Position numbers and translations under genes: made by a program. Below are positions 23,451 through 34,659 of a stretch of DNA of 64,000 nt, in pieces. The notes beneath the pieces were generated by a model that worked only from the letters and a program-made list of their open reading frames with translations, did no database searches and had not been told where the DNA came from. This DNA comes from Megalonaias nervosa (Eukaryota > Mollusca > Bivalvia > Unionida > Unionidae), in assembly GCA_016617855.1 (NCBI GenBank), contig JAECUM010001153.1, forward strand, positions 62,001 through 126,000, given 5' to 3'. How positions within the stretch are numbered: position 1 is the first letter of the stretch; every line of letters starts with the position of its first letter.

Positions 23451-23640
23451 TCCCACATCCATAGTAAACTGAGAGTTAGTCACAGTCCGTCCATTGTACC
23501 ACAAACATAGTAAACTAAGAGTTAGTCACGGTCTGTCCAATGTTCCACATACATAGTAAACTAAGAGCTAGTCACGGTCTGTCTAATGTTCCACATACAT
23601 AGTAAACTAAGAGCTAGTCACGGTACGCTCATTGTCAATG

Positions 23641-25630
23641 AAACGAATCTTTATTCAGTATCTTTATGCTCACTACAACTTCAGTGAAAAGATTTTAATT
23701 TTTTTTTTTTTTCTTTATAAAGTTCTTCTCGAAACACACTGCAGTCTGTTATTGCTTCACGCCGATATTGTGAAGTGATATTAAAACACTGTTGCCGCTG
23801 GACTTGGCGAAACAAATTAATGCCACTGAAGCTGAAACTGTTGCTATCATTCTATACTCTCTCAAAGCCTCTCAAAACTTTCATTATTTATTCACGCATA
23901 ACATTCTTCCTGGAGCAGAACGAATAAGATTCAAATGTTTCTAAAAGAAATTTGTAATGTTGTGAATTGCTATGAAGATACACTGGAAAATGTGTAAACT
24001 AGTTTAAAGTAAATACCATCTTAATTTAAGTTGCTTCTAATCTGTATCACTGTATTTACAATGTAGATATATTTTCAAGTTTTCATTTTGAACATTTTCT
24101 ATTCAATTACCGTTCTTCGTGTTTTTTAAAAAAAATTCTTTGCTTATATTCACATACCCAAGAATGATTCTTGAGTGAAAGCAATAATCTTGGAAACTTA
24201 AATCAGAATGAATATTAATCTTATTGTCTTCAGTGTTGACTCGTTACAGAGGATGAATACACCAACGATACAACTAACTTGACTTTGTAAATAACGCAGA
24301 CTGTCAAAAAGGTTTCGAATCCACTTCTACACTCCCTGGTTAGAGCAAAGGATTGCTAAAAATGTCTAATTGCATGCATTTTAAAAGCGAATATAATTCT
24401 TAATTGTACTATAAATAAAAAGGATCTGCCATTCCTATTGATACAAGGGACAAAATAATAATATATAATTAAAGCTATAGTTTTCCCATAGGTTGAAATA
24501 GCTAGCCTTAAAATTGGTTCATAACGGCTGCGTACAATTAAATTTGGTTGAGAAAATAAAACAAAATAGAATGAACACAACTGATAAAGTTTAAATGCGC
24601 CCTTACATTATGTATTTGAATGTTTTGGACCAGTCAAGTGTAAGATATTGGTCAAATCAATGCAATAACAGTTAATGATTTTATATTTTAATTTAATAAT
24701 GAGAGAGCTGTGGTAACTCAGTGGCTAGAGTGCCAGACTCTTGATCGAAAAGTCCCTACTGTACCAACGTGCAAACATCAACTTGATTTATGTGCAGTAA
24801 GTAACTAAACCACAGGCCTTTGAAATTCTATCTCTTTAATAAGAAAATGCCCGAATATCCGAGAAAAGAAAGATAAACCCAAAAACAATTCACAAATTTC
24901 CTAAAAGAATGTGTGTTTTTCATCCGTTCGCCATGTAGTATGTACTGTATTGGCTGTAGTTACAAAGCAATCCAGTGTATAATTATTTCCCCTGTTTTAC
25001 GTAAGATATTCTGACATTTTCTTCCTATAGATTTCCCCTGTTTTACGTCAGATATTCTGACATTTTCTTCCTACAGCGATATAATTTCAGATGCATATGC
25101 TCTCTTTCAATAAGGAAATGAGTTTTCAGTAGTACAATCTACTATACATTTTAACTCCTAAGACACCTTGAAAATATTCTTCAAGCGATGACGAACTGGG
25201 TACCTACCATGACATAAACACCAGACGGATAATAGTACAATAATAAGGGTGCTAGGGGTGATAATAATTTGATAATAGGGGCGTTGTATTTTGGTTACCG
25301 ATCCAGGTCAAAGCCGTCTATTCCCCGCATGACTTTGTCAGCGCCCATGCCAGAGGATAGTTATATGGGGTAGAAGACTTCAACCTAGATAAATAACCAA
25401 GAAAAATTTCTATTGTCATACTACTCAATTACATAGGCGAATACATATGCGAAGACACACGTGAATATAAATGATCTGCATCAACGCTCGCATGCTGAAA
25501 TAAACAACCACATTATTGGAAACGTACCGACCGGTCACAGCATAATTGGTGGATTGATCGGCCACAGTATAATCGGTGGATTGACCGGTCATAACAAAAT
25601 CTGTGGCTTGAGCGGTTTGTGAGTTAACCA
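23641..25630. other. Intergenic sequence with one tRNA-like fragment
   Basis: Mostly unique. About 24705-24755 contains GTAACTCAGTGGCTAGAGTG, an A-box-like tRNA head, with no matching B box. A 60-bp direct duplication (CCCCTGTTTTACGTNAGATA, then TTCTGACATTTTCTTCCTA) is at 24990-25077. A short 3-copy repeat is at 25525-25620. No gene seen. Confidence 0.4.
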
Positions 25631-25639
25631 AACAAGTAT

Positions 25640-26258
25640 CCTATTCGGCCTCCATTTCTGCCTTGATGTCATCTATCCACTCTTGTGTAAACTTTTTGCT
25701 TGTTTTTTTCTCAATCTTGTTCCATAAAATTCTCTTCGATTCTTCAGATAAAACGTCTGGACACTGTTGAATTAATGGCAACCTTTAAGAAGTTTCAGAT
25801 ACGTTTCTACTTGATCCAGTTATTCTATTTTATCTTGCAAAGCTGAATCCATCCGTTACTATTTGGCATTATCTATGTTTATGCAGACTTAATACTATCA
25901 GTTATTGGCAGCAGATCTTCCTGTTTGATACCAGATGTTATTGCTGCTGGGCAATATTTGGGAGCATTCCATATCTGATATAATCTGGTTAAGCTGATTC
26001 CATACATTTCTTGAACTTCTTTTGCAAGAATGGAACCATGCACGCGTTGTATTTCCACAATAATCTGCGGCGGAAGGTCCGCTTGCTTTCTTGGAATTTA
26101 TATACTTTATAAGCTTTTAAAAGAAAATTACTCGACTTTTACTGGTTGTGAATCCATTACCTGTTTTGGCTCACCCTGGTTTCGTATTTGTAGACAGAGT
26201 CGCCAAGACCGTACCGAACTCAGCCATGCTAAACAGTTTATCTTCGTTAGCCATCGGG
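25640..26258 (-). pseudogene. Broken minus-strand frame with helix-turn-helix-like segment
   Basis: It starts at ATG near 26258 and reads about 27 codons to a stop. A second stretch (about 26093-25888) is open for nearly 70 codons and contains AKEVQEMYGISLTRLYQIW, which has the shape of a helix-turn-helix DNA-binding segment. The rest to 25640 is broken by several stops. I do not recognise the family. Its strand and position make it the last member of the minus-strand relic run that starts near 33 kb. Confidence 0.35.
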
Positions 26259-26299
26259 TTCAAAATTGTAACTGTATTGAGACTGCTTTGTGCCGCTGC

Positions 26300-27739
26300 G
26301 AATAGTTCTGAATAGACACGTATTCACGAATACAGCCTTTAGGAGATTATTTTAATAACTCCGCCAGTCATATCGGTTACTTGAGGTGAGAGGTATTAAC
26401 TGTTTACCATTATACCGTGGTACTTTTTCCCCTGTGGTGTGTTCCGCGGCACTTTTTCATGGTGTTGATACTTTGGTTGTTTCCGTCAGTAAAGAATGTA
26501 CGGAAACTCCCAAGTAATCTTTTTACAAAATGATAATAACAGCATGTGTTTCATTATTCATATACAATAACACAACAATTTGTTTTACAAAACGGATGTA
26601 AATGTCACAATGGTGAATGTTACAGTACAATTATTTTGATGTTCTTTAATAACATGTTTAATATGTGCTACGGATGCCAACGCGGTGTCAAAAATGAATG
26701 TTGTGAAAGATATTCGGGCAAAATCTAGCTTTTGGAAAACTTCAGATTCAATAGAACAAAACAAACCAAATGGAAAACACATGTCATGTATTAGTTATTT
26801 ACTGGTGTTTGACTGCAAAACACCCAATAATGATTTTCAGAAGTAAATCAGTTTATCAGTTTGAACTTTCCCTAATTTCTCAAGTCCACCATGTATTTTC
26901 TCACTTGTTGAATAAGTGTTTTTTGTTAATAGGCCCCCTCGGATAAATATTATGCTGGAATGTTGGCATCCCACTCAAAGTTTCACTGCCTATTATATCA
27001 AAAGTACAGCTAGTAAACTGTATGCTTCACTATCAGTGATTCCTACTTTAATGAATAAGCTCTCAAATGTCAGCACATTGTCTTCCACAGGGTATCAGCT
27101 ATTGTGTAAGCTTGATCATCCAACTTTATTTACGGTGTTTAGATTACAACTTTTACAACAATTAACCTTCACAGAGCAAATTCATCTTCTATAAGGTACT
27201 GACCATACAATTTTCGGAGGTGGGTGTCTGTAACTTTCCTTTCAGATGAGATATTTTCTTTGGTTTATCTCAAGATAATAATTATTATTCTCCGTACAAT
27301 ATCATGGATATAATATGGCGTTATTTTGCCAAAAATCAATGCAAGATATTTTCACAGCTAATTGACAGACGAATTTTAATACGAAAATAAAATACCCTTG
27401 CCCTAAAACATTGAACTGTGGCCCCTAATGTTATTGTTGTATACTGCGGAATAAAAATTTTTGTGGTACCCAGCTTTATCGGTTACTATTGACAACAATT
27501 TTAAATGGCCTGCCTATAATAGCTGCTGTGCTTGCAATTCTCGCTACAACCATATCAACGATGGTTGCCGTGTTTATATTTTACGAGTAGTTCGGTTGTT
27601 TTTGGTGATTTCATGTCCATGCTGTTGTTCTGCTTCGATTATTTTTTCGCATTGCTAGGCTTGAAGGTCTGTCATAGCTCTTCTATTAATGATGTAAATC
27701 GCGAAGTATAATTGCTCCACAAGATGGCCTTCTTCAGGC
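26300..27739. other. Sequence without a recognisable feature
   Basis: Short open frames on both strands with no domain. It may include eroded parts of the neighbouring minus-strand relic. Confidence 0.35.
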
Positions 27740-27740
27740 G

Positions 27741-27781
<41 letters not shown>
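27740..27781. repeat. (CA)n microsatellite
   Basis: About 20 CA units with one CG interruption. Confidence 0.95.
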
Positions 27782-27785
<4 letters not shown>

Positions 27786-27889
27786 ATTATTCGTACAATG
27801 ATAGAAAATATTTTTCGGGGGAATATTTAAATTTCCGGCAATTGTGCGTTTTTGGGGGTCTGGTATCGAGTTCGTATGAAGCTAGACTG

Positions 27890-28342
27890 ATTTTGCCACT
27901 AAATAATATCTCGAGCTATCGCTCTCGTCTTCTCTCACAAGTCGTTACATTGCAAATGCATCTTTTATTAAATAACGGTCGAGATTTTCCTCTTCTTGGT
28001 TGAGTTAATGCTGGTGCAACATAATGAACGGGGATTGCAACCATGATGGGATTGTTGGTAAACTCCACTTCATCGTTGTAGAAAAACCACTGAGTGTTTT
28101 CACGTTTGGCTGTACATGTTGTGGCCGGGAGTTTTTCACATGCTAATGCAATGATTCCAGGCTGGCTTCGAGTTGCTATTGATACAATAGGATGTTCCCA
28201 ATTATCATTTTCTATCTGACCCTTGGCAAAACTATATTACACTGTATACGAGGGTATGTTAAGCAATGTTAACATCCTCTATCAGCCGGTCCATCACCCT
28301 GTCGACAATTTCCGCAACCTCATCCCCGCTTTCAGAATCCAT
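27890..28342 (-). pseudogene. Unrecognised protein relic, possibly a virion structural protein
   Basis: From the ATG at about 28342 an acidic N-terminus (MDSESGDEVAEIVDRVMDRL) reads 27 codons to a stop. After a one-base shift, a frame without Met stays open for about 87 codons from about 28215 to 27960, including NTQWFFYNDEVEFTNNPIMV and IPVHYVAPALTQPRRGK. The sustained open stretch and ordinary amino-acid composition show it was once coding. Function unknown; structural protein of the viral-type element is only a guess from its neighbours. Confidence 0.4.
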
Positions 28343-28496
28343 CACTTATATGTAATAATAAATCTTAAACACAAACACAAAAAACAGGTTAATAACGCTT
28401 CATTCTCATTTATCCCATTATCTCTATTCTTTCACACTTGTTAATCTTTTTAAATTAGTTGTCATCAGAACCTGACCTAAATAGAAAATTTCAATA

Positions 28497-28790
28497 TTAT
28501 ACTATTGTAGCCATAGCATTAAGATTTTCCGATAATTGTCTTTGTTCTACTAATTGAATACGAAGAGACGCCCATGCGGTAGTAGATCCATGCATAATAA
28601 AAACAACATATGGAATATCATCAGCGACATATCTTAAATCACTATCGATATTTATATCTGCAAAAGCAAATATTTCATAGCTTCCTCCATCGAGACGCTT
28701 GTTATACTTATGTACCAATTTAGAGATGCTGCCATGACCTTGACATTGATTTTCATATGTACATGTTGTTTTGATGCAGAATCAGCATTA
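28497..28790 (-). pseudogene. Unrecognised protein relic upstream of the 28.3-kb relic
   Basis: An open minus-strand stretch of about 90 codons ends at a stop at 28497. It includes GGSYEIFAFADINIDSDLRY and ADDIPYVVFIMHGSTTAWAS. There is no convincing Met start; it enters from a frameshifted region at about 28790. Not identified. It ends about 155 bp before the next relic on the same strand. Confidence 0.4.
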
Positions 28791-28887
28791 CCGATGGAAT
28801 CTTGCATCAGCTGGATTCGATTTTCAATTATAATGTTTCCACTTCCGAAGCCTCCCCCCCCCCTTTACCATATTTGGAATCGTCTAA

Positions 28888-29027
28888 TCCGCTATACGTT
28901 GTTGAGCGACTTGATTGATAATTTTACTTACAGGGGATGGCATTGGTGCCGCTAATGCATGTGTAACTGCTTTTAGGCTGTGCTTGAGGGACTTATCGTC
29001 GTAGTCGATCTCGAATCGATTGGGCTG
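28888..29027 (-). pseudogene. Short open segment of the same relic series
   Basis: About 47 codons without stop, including FEIDYDDKSLKHSLKAVTHA and LAAPMPSPVSKIINQVAQQR. A frameshift and a run of eight or nine C (28853-28863) separate it from the 28.5-28.8 kb segment, so both may be parts of one former protein. Confidence 0.35.
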
Positions 29028-29262
29028 CCTTTAATCCAAGATTTTTCAACTTTCCGAAGGAGACATTTTGATGATGGCAATGACTCGCATTAAAGCTTGT
29101 TTAGCGATCGGCACAATGCATGAAGACAAGGCCGCAAGCACCTTTGTGCACCTGTAAACAATCCCTAGACAATATTACCGAGACCAGTTCCGTAATATAT
29201 CGTGTAAATGGGTTTTCTCGCATTGATAACATACACTGGTCATACGCGTCCTCGTGAGAATG

Positions 29263-29660
29263 TCACTGTATTAAATATGTCGATCTATAATAATAGAGAG
29301 TTATGTCGTCAATATATTCGCGCGCAGGTCCAGCACGTGCCCATCCTGATTCACAAGGATGAAAAGAAGGTTTGCTAATCGGGTATTGTTGTATGGAAAA
29401 TAAACGGGCATGGAGTAATCGATATGAAATCACCGGGGTGTCAGTCGGGATAAACCTAAACAATATATAATACTGCAACGCTTGCACTGTCAATACAGAG
29501 TGTTTCACAACTGCCAACTGTTTGTTTTTTTTTATACCGGAATTCGTCTCCACTGATCGGTACGTCGTATTATCTTCCTTATAGGCGTCTCTCGACGTTG
29601 AGGGCTTTGCAACGGACTAAATCGTGACAAATCTTCTCTGGATAAATCCAGTAAACTTCG
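29263..29660 (-). pseudogene. Further minus-strand coding relics, unidentified
   Basis: One frame (about 29660-29535) reads LLDLSREDLSRFSPLQSPQR and onward to a stop. A second, overlapping frame (29553-29263, 96 codons) reads IPTDTPVISYRLLHARLFSI and onward. Only one can be original at any base; the switch suggests a frameshift. Confidence 0.3.
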
Positions 29661-29669
29661 TAACATTCC

Positions 29670-30420
29670 CTATCTCTCTTGAACTTTGATCTTGGAGGAG
29701 GGTACATTTTTAGCGGCCGCCACTAACGAAGAAAAAGAGGGTGTCGCAACTGGAGAAGCTTCTTTTGAAATAGGTTTCCATTTTTTCATCAAATTGGGAA
29801 AGACGCGAGTTAAATGGGGTTTGGCTGGCATCACGAACAATGGCGAAGTCGAAGAAGCGGGAGACACAGTCACCGAGGGACATGGTTTGGGAGTGTAAGA
29901 TTTCTTCCGAGCAGCAGTGCTACTCTTTCTGGTGAAAACCGTTTTCTTGAGCCTTGTCTTTTTCTTTGGGCCTTTCTTTTCACGGGGTTGGGGGTTGGCG
30001 TGTCCTAGTCGTGCCTCTCTTCTTCTTTGGGTGTCTTTTGGGAGAGGATATTTTTCATGGGGGTGGCTGCTGAGGCATCAGGAGCCCATTTTAAGACGTA
30101 ACAAATGATAACACCTCCTAGAGAGCCGCTGCCTCCAGGTTTCAAAATGCTTTGCTTTTTTGGTTTGAGTATCCATTCTCGGATCTGCCAGTTGTGACTA
30201 GGCCATTTGTGTTTATTTTTGGTTTGATGAGCGATGTGAACAATGCCTTGTAATTGACGTGAAGTCACCATAAACCATCGTAAAACGTCTTTGAAACTGG
30301 CTTCTGACACAGAGGCACGCACTTGTGGGTTTTTTCGCGACTGATGCCATAGAGGACACGAATTAATTTGGCTTGACGATAAGTTTGAAAGGAGGTCATG
30401 TTGACGGCTGTGAGATAGAC
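29670..30420 (-). pseudogene. Small basic then Gly-rich protein relic next to the ATPase (Polinton/adintovirus-type)
   Basis: A Met at about 30385 opens MTSFQTYRQAKLIRVLYGIS in one frame. A second frame (30322-30005) carries LQGIVHIAHQTKNKHKW, a Lys-rich stretch, then SILKPGGSGSLGGVIICYVL. A third frame to 29670 is Lys/Pro/Ser/Thr-rich. The order basic N-terminal half, short amphipathic block, Lys-rich hinge, Gly-rich hydrophobic patch, placed just after the ATPase on the same strand, fits the small virion-type protein that often follows the ATPase in Polintons and adintoviruses. Frameshifts show it is dead. Family assignment is from pattern memory. Confidence 0.4.
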
Positions 30421-30439
30421 AAGAACTGTCGGAGTTTCA

Positions 30440-30880
30440 TTTTATATTTTTTTTTTTTTTCTCACGCCGATGGGTATGTGTAAGCGACTGGCCCTTCTTC
30501 TTGGCACCAGTCGTGAAACAGATGGGTACGAAATCGCAAATAACCGAGTATTGTGGGTTTAAATCGACGAGTAAATAAGCATGACGTGTTTATGTGGCAT
30601 CACCGTACGCATAAGTCAGTCAAGGAGTTCATAACTGTTTGACTAACACTTGCACTTGAGATTTGTGTCTAGGACTTTTTAAAAAGACCACGTAATGAGC
30701 AGTGAGACTGATGGCGCGATGGGCCTTTCTTTGTTGAACCAAATTTTGAGTAATACAAATGATACATACGTTTGACAAATTCTGTTGTGCGTGAACCACT
30801 TGGACCTGCAATCAGCATGTTAATGTAATGGGGACGATATAGATCCTCCCAACTTGAACGATCTAAATTTTCTTCCAATG
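30440..30880 (-). pseudogene. P-loop packaging-ATPase-like relic (Polinton/adintovirus-type)
   Basis: The first frame (30878 onward) reads HYINMLIAGPSGSRTTEFVK, a Walker A loop in which the expected Gly-Lys before Thr is lost. A different frame, starting only about 15 codons later, gives ICITQNLVQQRKAHRAISL, then AHYVVFLKSPRHKSQVQVL, then (after three stops) HAYLLVDLNPQ. These blocks resemble the region downstream of Walker B in A32/FtsK-HerA-type ATPases that package DNA into capsids. The Walker B region is missing between the two frames, so an internal deletion plus frameshifts have inactivated it. It is the best anchor for calling the 25.6-33 kb run a viral-type element. Confidence 0.5.
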
Positions 30881-30899
30881 ACTTTGAGGATAGGGGAAT

Positions 30900-31345
30900 A
30901 GGAGGTAAAGGAGAAAGATGTAGCCATAGAGAAGGTGTTCAGAATTTTGAGAATGACATAGACAAGAGATTTTATGCTTTTCAGGACACGTTCATTCGGT
31001 GTTCAAAAGTCACAACTTGACATGAAAATAAACAAAACAAATAAGAGCCAAATGGTTAAGTAGATATATAATATACAAAGCAACACGATCAAAGTGGAAC
31101 ACAATCAAGTCACTGTACAAAAGTGTCGATGAAGGTGTACCTAGAATTATAGACACACTCTGTAACGTTCTTTGAGTCTTTACACCATGTACAGTCTCTA
31201 ATTTGTACAGTCACCATGTACAGTCTCTCCCAGAATGACCTTTCGTCCAGTCTCTAATTTGTCCTCCCAGAATCACCTTTCGTTCCTGTCGATGTGGATA
31301 ACGGCATTCTCTTGAACTTGGTTTTCCTCTCCGACTGGTCTGCCA
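30900..31345. other. No recognisable feature
   Basis: About 31180-31265 contains two imperfect copies of TTTGTACAGTC- and CCCAGAATNACCTTTCGT-like sequence. No open frame of note. Confidence 0.35.
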
Positions 31346-31349
31346 TAGT

Positions 31350-31820
31350 TTATAAGACTAGTTTAAATGTCACATTACTCACTTGGCTTTTTAAGTCAAC
31401 TTTCGTCCTCGAATCATTAACACAAATGGCATAGTGAGCATCTTCTAGCGTCCACGCATCGAAGCCAACATTTTTCCAGTCACTTACATCTTTCAATTTG
31501 TGGTACAGGTCACAAGTTACGAACACATCTTCGTAAGCATCCAAAGTCGATAAAGCGTCTTTTCTTCAAACAGAAATAGAAAAGTATTGATATAAAAGCG
31601 CAACGCTTATAACAGATTGAGTCTCTAGTTCACATTTAAAGTTACAGTGGTCATGATGTATTTGCAGGAACTGTTCGTAAATAGTCCGCAAGGAATCTGC
31701 TGGGATACTAAATCCGATAAATGTAGTTACTAACTCGCACAACATATGGCGTCCCAAATCCAATGGAAGGAACTGTTGTAAAAGTAATTTGGTAATCCTC
31801 CAAGGTCTGAATACTGTCAT
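31350..31820 (-). pseudogene. Near-intact unidentified minus-strand frame with one stop, about 157 codons
   Basis: Two consecutive open stretches (31820-31566 and 31565-31350) share a frame and are separated by a single TGA. They include LCELVTTFIGFSIPADSLRT, IHHDHCNFKCELETQ, then DLYHKLKDVSDWKNVGFDAW and LEDAHYAICVNDSRTKV. It is cysteine- and aromatic-rich, with no signal peptide or membrane segment. Not recognised. One stop in about 157 codons means either young decay or a real exon structure I cannot resolve. Confidence 0.4.
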
Positions 31821-31949
31821 TGACTTCCTTCCACGGAATCTTTCCCAACATTGATGGTCGTGGCATGGTAAACTTTTATACCCACATCCGGTAGTTTCTG
31901 AATGTATTTAGTTATTCACAGCAATGCCTCTATCTTAGAGGCAATATAT

Positions 31950-32370
31950 GTGCTATTTGCACAGAAACCCTTTTACTCCAGTGACGAACCGAAATGTTTT
32001 AGTTGCTAACTCACACATCGTACGTCGCACAGAAGTTTCCTCTTGAAACGATACTAGTTCTTTTAAATGTTTTTGTAATCGTCTAAGTCTTCCTTTGGAA
32101 TTCTGTGAAGTATTGTCACATTGTAAGTATTAGTCGTAGCATCCAAAGCTTTTTGATTCTCGGGTAGTTTATCAGTGTCTAACCATCTGAACACTTTCAA
32201 AAGAACCAATCCTCTCATTGCATTCTGGTACCAGTGGTTGAAACATTGGTGTTATAAAAGATGCAATTGTTCTTTGCGTTTCACTTGTATCTTGATGAAC
32301 TCTTTTGTAAATGCGTTCTCTCAATTCCAGAGGTAAACTATGAATGCACTCATATAGATTATCCATGAAG
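31950..32370 (-). pseudogene. Broken second copy of the 31.35-31.82 kb frame
   Basis: It opens at 32366 with MDNLYECIHSLPLELRERIY (64 codons). Frameshifted segments follow: KLPENQKALDATTNTYNVTI and, near 32040-31985, RRTMCELATKTFRFVT. The last is similar in protein and DNA to RHMLCELVTTFIGFS at about 31750, so this is probably a tandem duplicate of the neighbouring frame. Function unknown. Confidence 0.3.
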
Positions 32371-32572
32371 GTATTACTTGGATCCCACTAAAGGAAGGTG
32401 GTGACAGCTCGGAGACCATCGAGCGTGTTCCAGGTAAACCGAGTCTTTCTGCTCCCACTCGTGAAGTGACACACCGCAATTGAAAAACTTGACTTTATAT
32501 TCCTCTCCCAGATAAATAAACCCGGCTCTGGTGATTATTTGGGTGTATTTGGGAGTAGGATCAACAAGATAT

Positions 32573-33164
32573 TTAAGCCATTTCCCTTTGAATGTATGGA
32601 TTCGACTTCCGAGTCACAGTAGCCAGCAAAGCCACAGGTAACGTATATTCTTCTTTGACGCTTGGCACCTGGAGCGATTTGCAGAGGTATGGATTAGATC
32701 TGTAGGGTGGTACACGCACAACATCACTTTGACTGAAAAAAGGTAAATGGTCCTGTTGCATCTTTTCCACTTGTAAAGAGACAAGGTTCACGGTACTAAA
32801 TGGCATTACTTTTGCATCCATCGGATGGTACCCGCATGACAATAGTAAACAAACCTCAACGGCCACTCATTTGCCTGGAAGAAATTTGCTCTTTTACTAT
32901 GGCCAACAAGTATTTGTTTGTCTATGTGTTGTATAAGTGTTTGTTTGTTGTTTATGTTTGTTTGTGCCCATAAACACTTTTGTTCCCAAAGAGTCGCTTC
33001 CATTCTAAATACCCATTGTTCCCATAAACTCTATGGACACATTTATCATTGCATTTCACATACTTACCTAAAGTAGCGTGTACTGAGGTCAACTCGAACA
33101 TGAATACTACGTCTGCCACTGTAACACTATTGCCGTTTTTCCCAGTGTCCAGTGTGTCACCCAT
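32573..33164 (-). pseudogene. Minus-strand coding relics, unidentified
   Basis: Frames at 33164-32952 (70 codons) and 32866-32573 (97 codons, including VRVPPYRSNPYLCKSLQVPS and EEYTLPVALLATVTRKS) follow each other with a frameshift between. They may be the start of the element. No motif recognised. Confidence 0.3.
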
Positions 33165-33169
33165 GTTAA

Positions 33170-33785
33170 ATTCCCGTTATGTCCCTATACATTTTTGAGC
33201 TTTTTTGTCAATCGTAAATCGCATTATCCCCCAAGTGGCACATATGACTACTACTGTGTTATTGGTGCAGCCATTGAAAATTTGAGTTTGAGAAAAAGGA
33301 GATTAACAAATGTGGACAATTTGACTCAACAGTTGTATTGGTTATCTTCTTATCAGTCTATCGTTGAAATATACCGACAGCAATTACAACAACGGTAGCA
33401 TCGCCAACGCCAGTGACCATTATGCCAATCACAGCACATTCCCATTTCTACAACGTTGGAAACTCATTCTCTTAACAACGAGTGACTCTTTGGAGACAAT
33501 AGCCATCGAACTATAAATAATCAATTTTATTAAACATTACTCAGTGACAGTTCTATGGATGTTTTCCCCAACAACATCTTATCTTGTTTCACCTCCAAAT
33601 TACCTCATTCTATATAAATGGATCACCAATCTTAGTGGAAAACAGCTTAAGTAGAAATCATTTATCCCACTGAAGTCAACAATGTTGTTAGAGGTCAGAG
33701 TATTCTTCTAGTCGAATATCCAACGAACAACTTCAATAAAACATGGACAAAAATGATTACTTCGCCATCGAATCATCAGTTGAAT
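33170..33785. other. No recognisable feature
   Basis: A 67-codon + frame at 33195-33398 has no domain. Otherwise unremarkable. Confidence 0.35.
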
Positions 33786-34608
33786 ATATATTGCTACGAC
33801 TCTACGGTCACAAACTAAGTAACAGAAAGAAGCAAAACCAACAAGTTTTGTGAAACTTAAATAATTTAATTATGAAAATGTGAGAGGAAGTTACAGCATT
33901 ATGAAATGAATCCCCAATAATCCAAACAAAGTTCCATGAAAGCCCATTTAATCGAATAGTTCCGAATAAATTTCAAAACTGGAAATGTACTGATCCAAAA
34001 AGAATCGCGACGTTGTCAAGATGACGTCCTCCAGAACTCCTTTGAATAACTCACAACAGCTCCAGAATAATATTATAGTCCAAATAATGAGCACTTTCTA
34101 TTTCCATTGAACAGACAAAACAGTTGTTTTTCCACTCGAATAATATCTAAGTACAAGGAAAAGACGTCTGCAGACTTACAACAGGAACAAAACAAAATGA
34201 GGATGACTCCAAAATTGGAATGAATATGATTGCTCGGTTCTTTCCTTATAGACACCTTCTATTGCGACTATATTCACAATATACCTAACGTGAAAGATCT
34301 TGCTACTTATATTACTACGAAATTTCCTATTCATTTGAACTATAGCCCAACCATGGAGGTTACCGTCAATGAGAAATTAATCCAAAGGCGTCATTAAGCC
34401 TTGTTGTTAAAATTATTATTAATAATTGGCAACACATACGTAAACATCTGTGTATAGATCCTGTGTAATTCTTTGCTCTTAACAGACTCAGGTCACGGTG
34501 GCAAAATCTAACGACGGATATTCTGTACTATTTACAACCTACAAAATTTAAATAAAATTATGTACCAAGAGTTATAAAAAGTATAGATATACATAACAGT
34601 ATTCAATA
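33786..34608 (+). mobile_element. LTR-like dispersed repeat, copy 1
   Basis: It begins TGCTACGACTCTACGGTCAC and resembles the starts at 36621, 44934 and 46283 (shared blocks: ACCAACAAGTTTTGTNAAA, AATTTA, GAAAATGTGAGAGGA, then TCCANAATAAT-like blocks for 200-400 bp). The start TG and the end CA near 34605 suit an LTR. No primer-binding site or internal region is visible beside it, so a solo LTR is likeliest. Confidence 0.5.
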
Positions 34609-34659
34609 AGTATTCCTGCAGGATTTTATTCTAACGCTTAACGTCTCGTCGATACTATT

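Larger units (their letters stand above)
21950..23640. repeat. Satellite, 46-bp unit, interrupted by two elements
   Basis: Unit ACCTAGTCACGGTCCGCCCA then TTGATCCACATACATAGTAA then ACTAAA; roughly 23 copies before the second insertion and 4-5 after it. The elements at 22019-22122 and 22941-23450 sit inside units, so their exact edges can be read from the broken unit. Confidence 0.92.

Noticed and set aside
29686..30108. Plus-strand ORFs
   Set aside because: They overlap minus-strand relic frames that carry the better protein signal; the plus frames are shadows.
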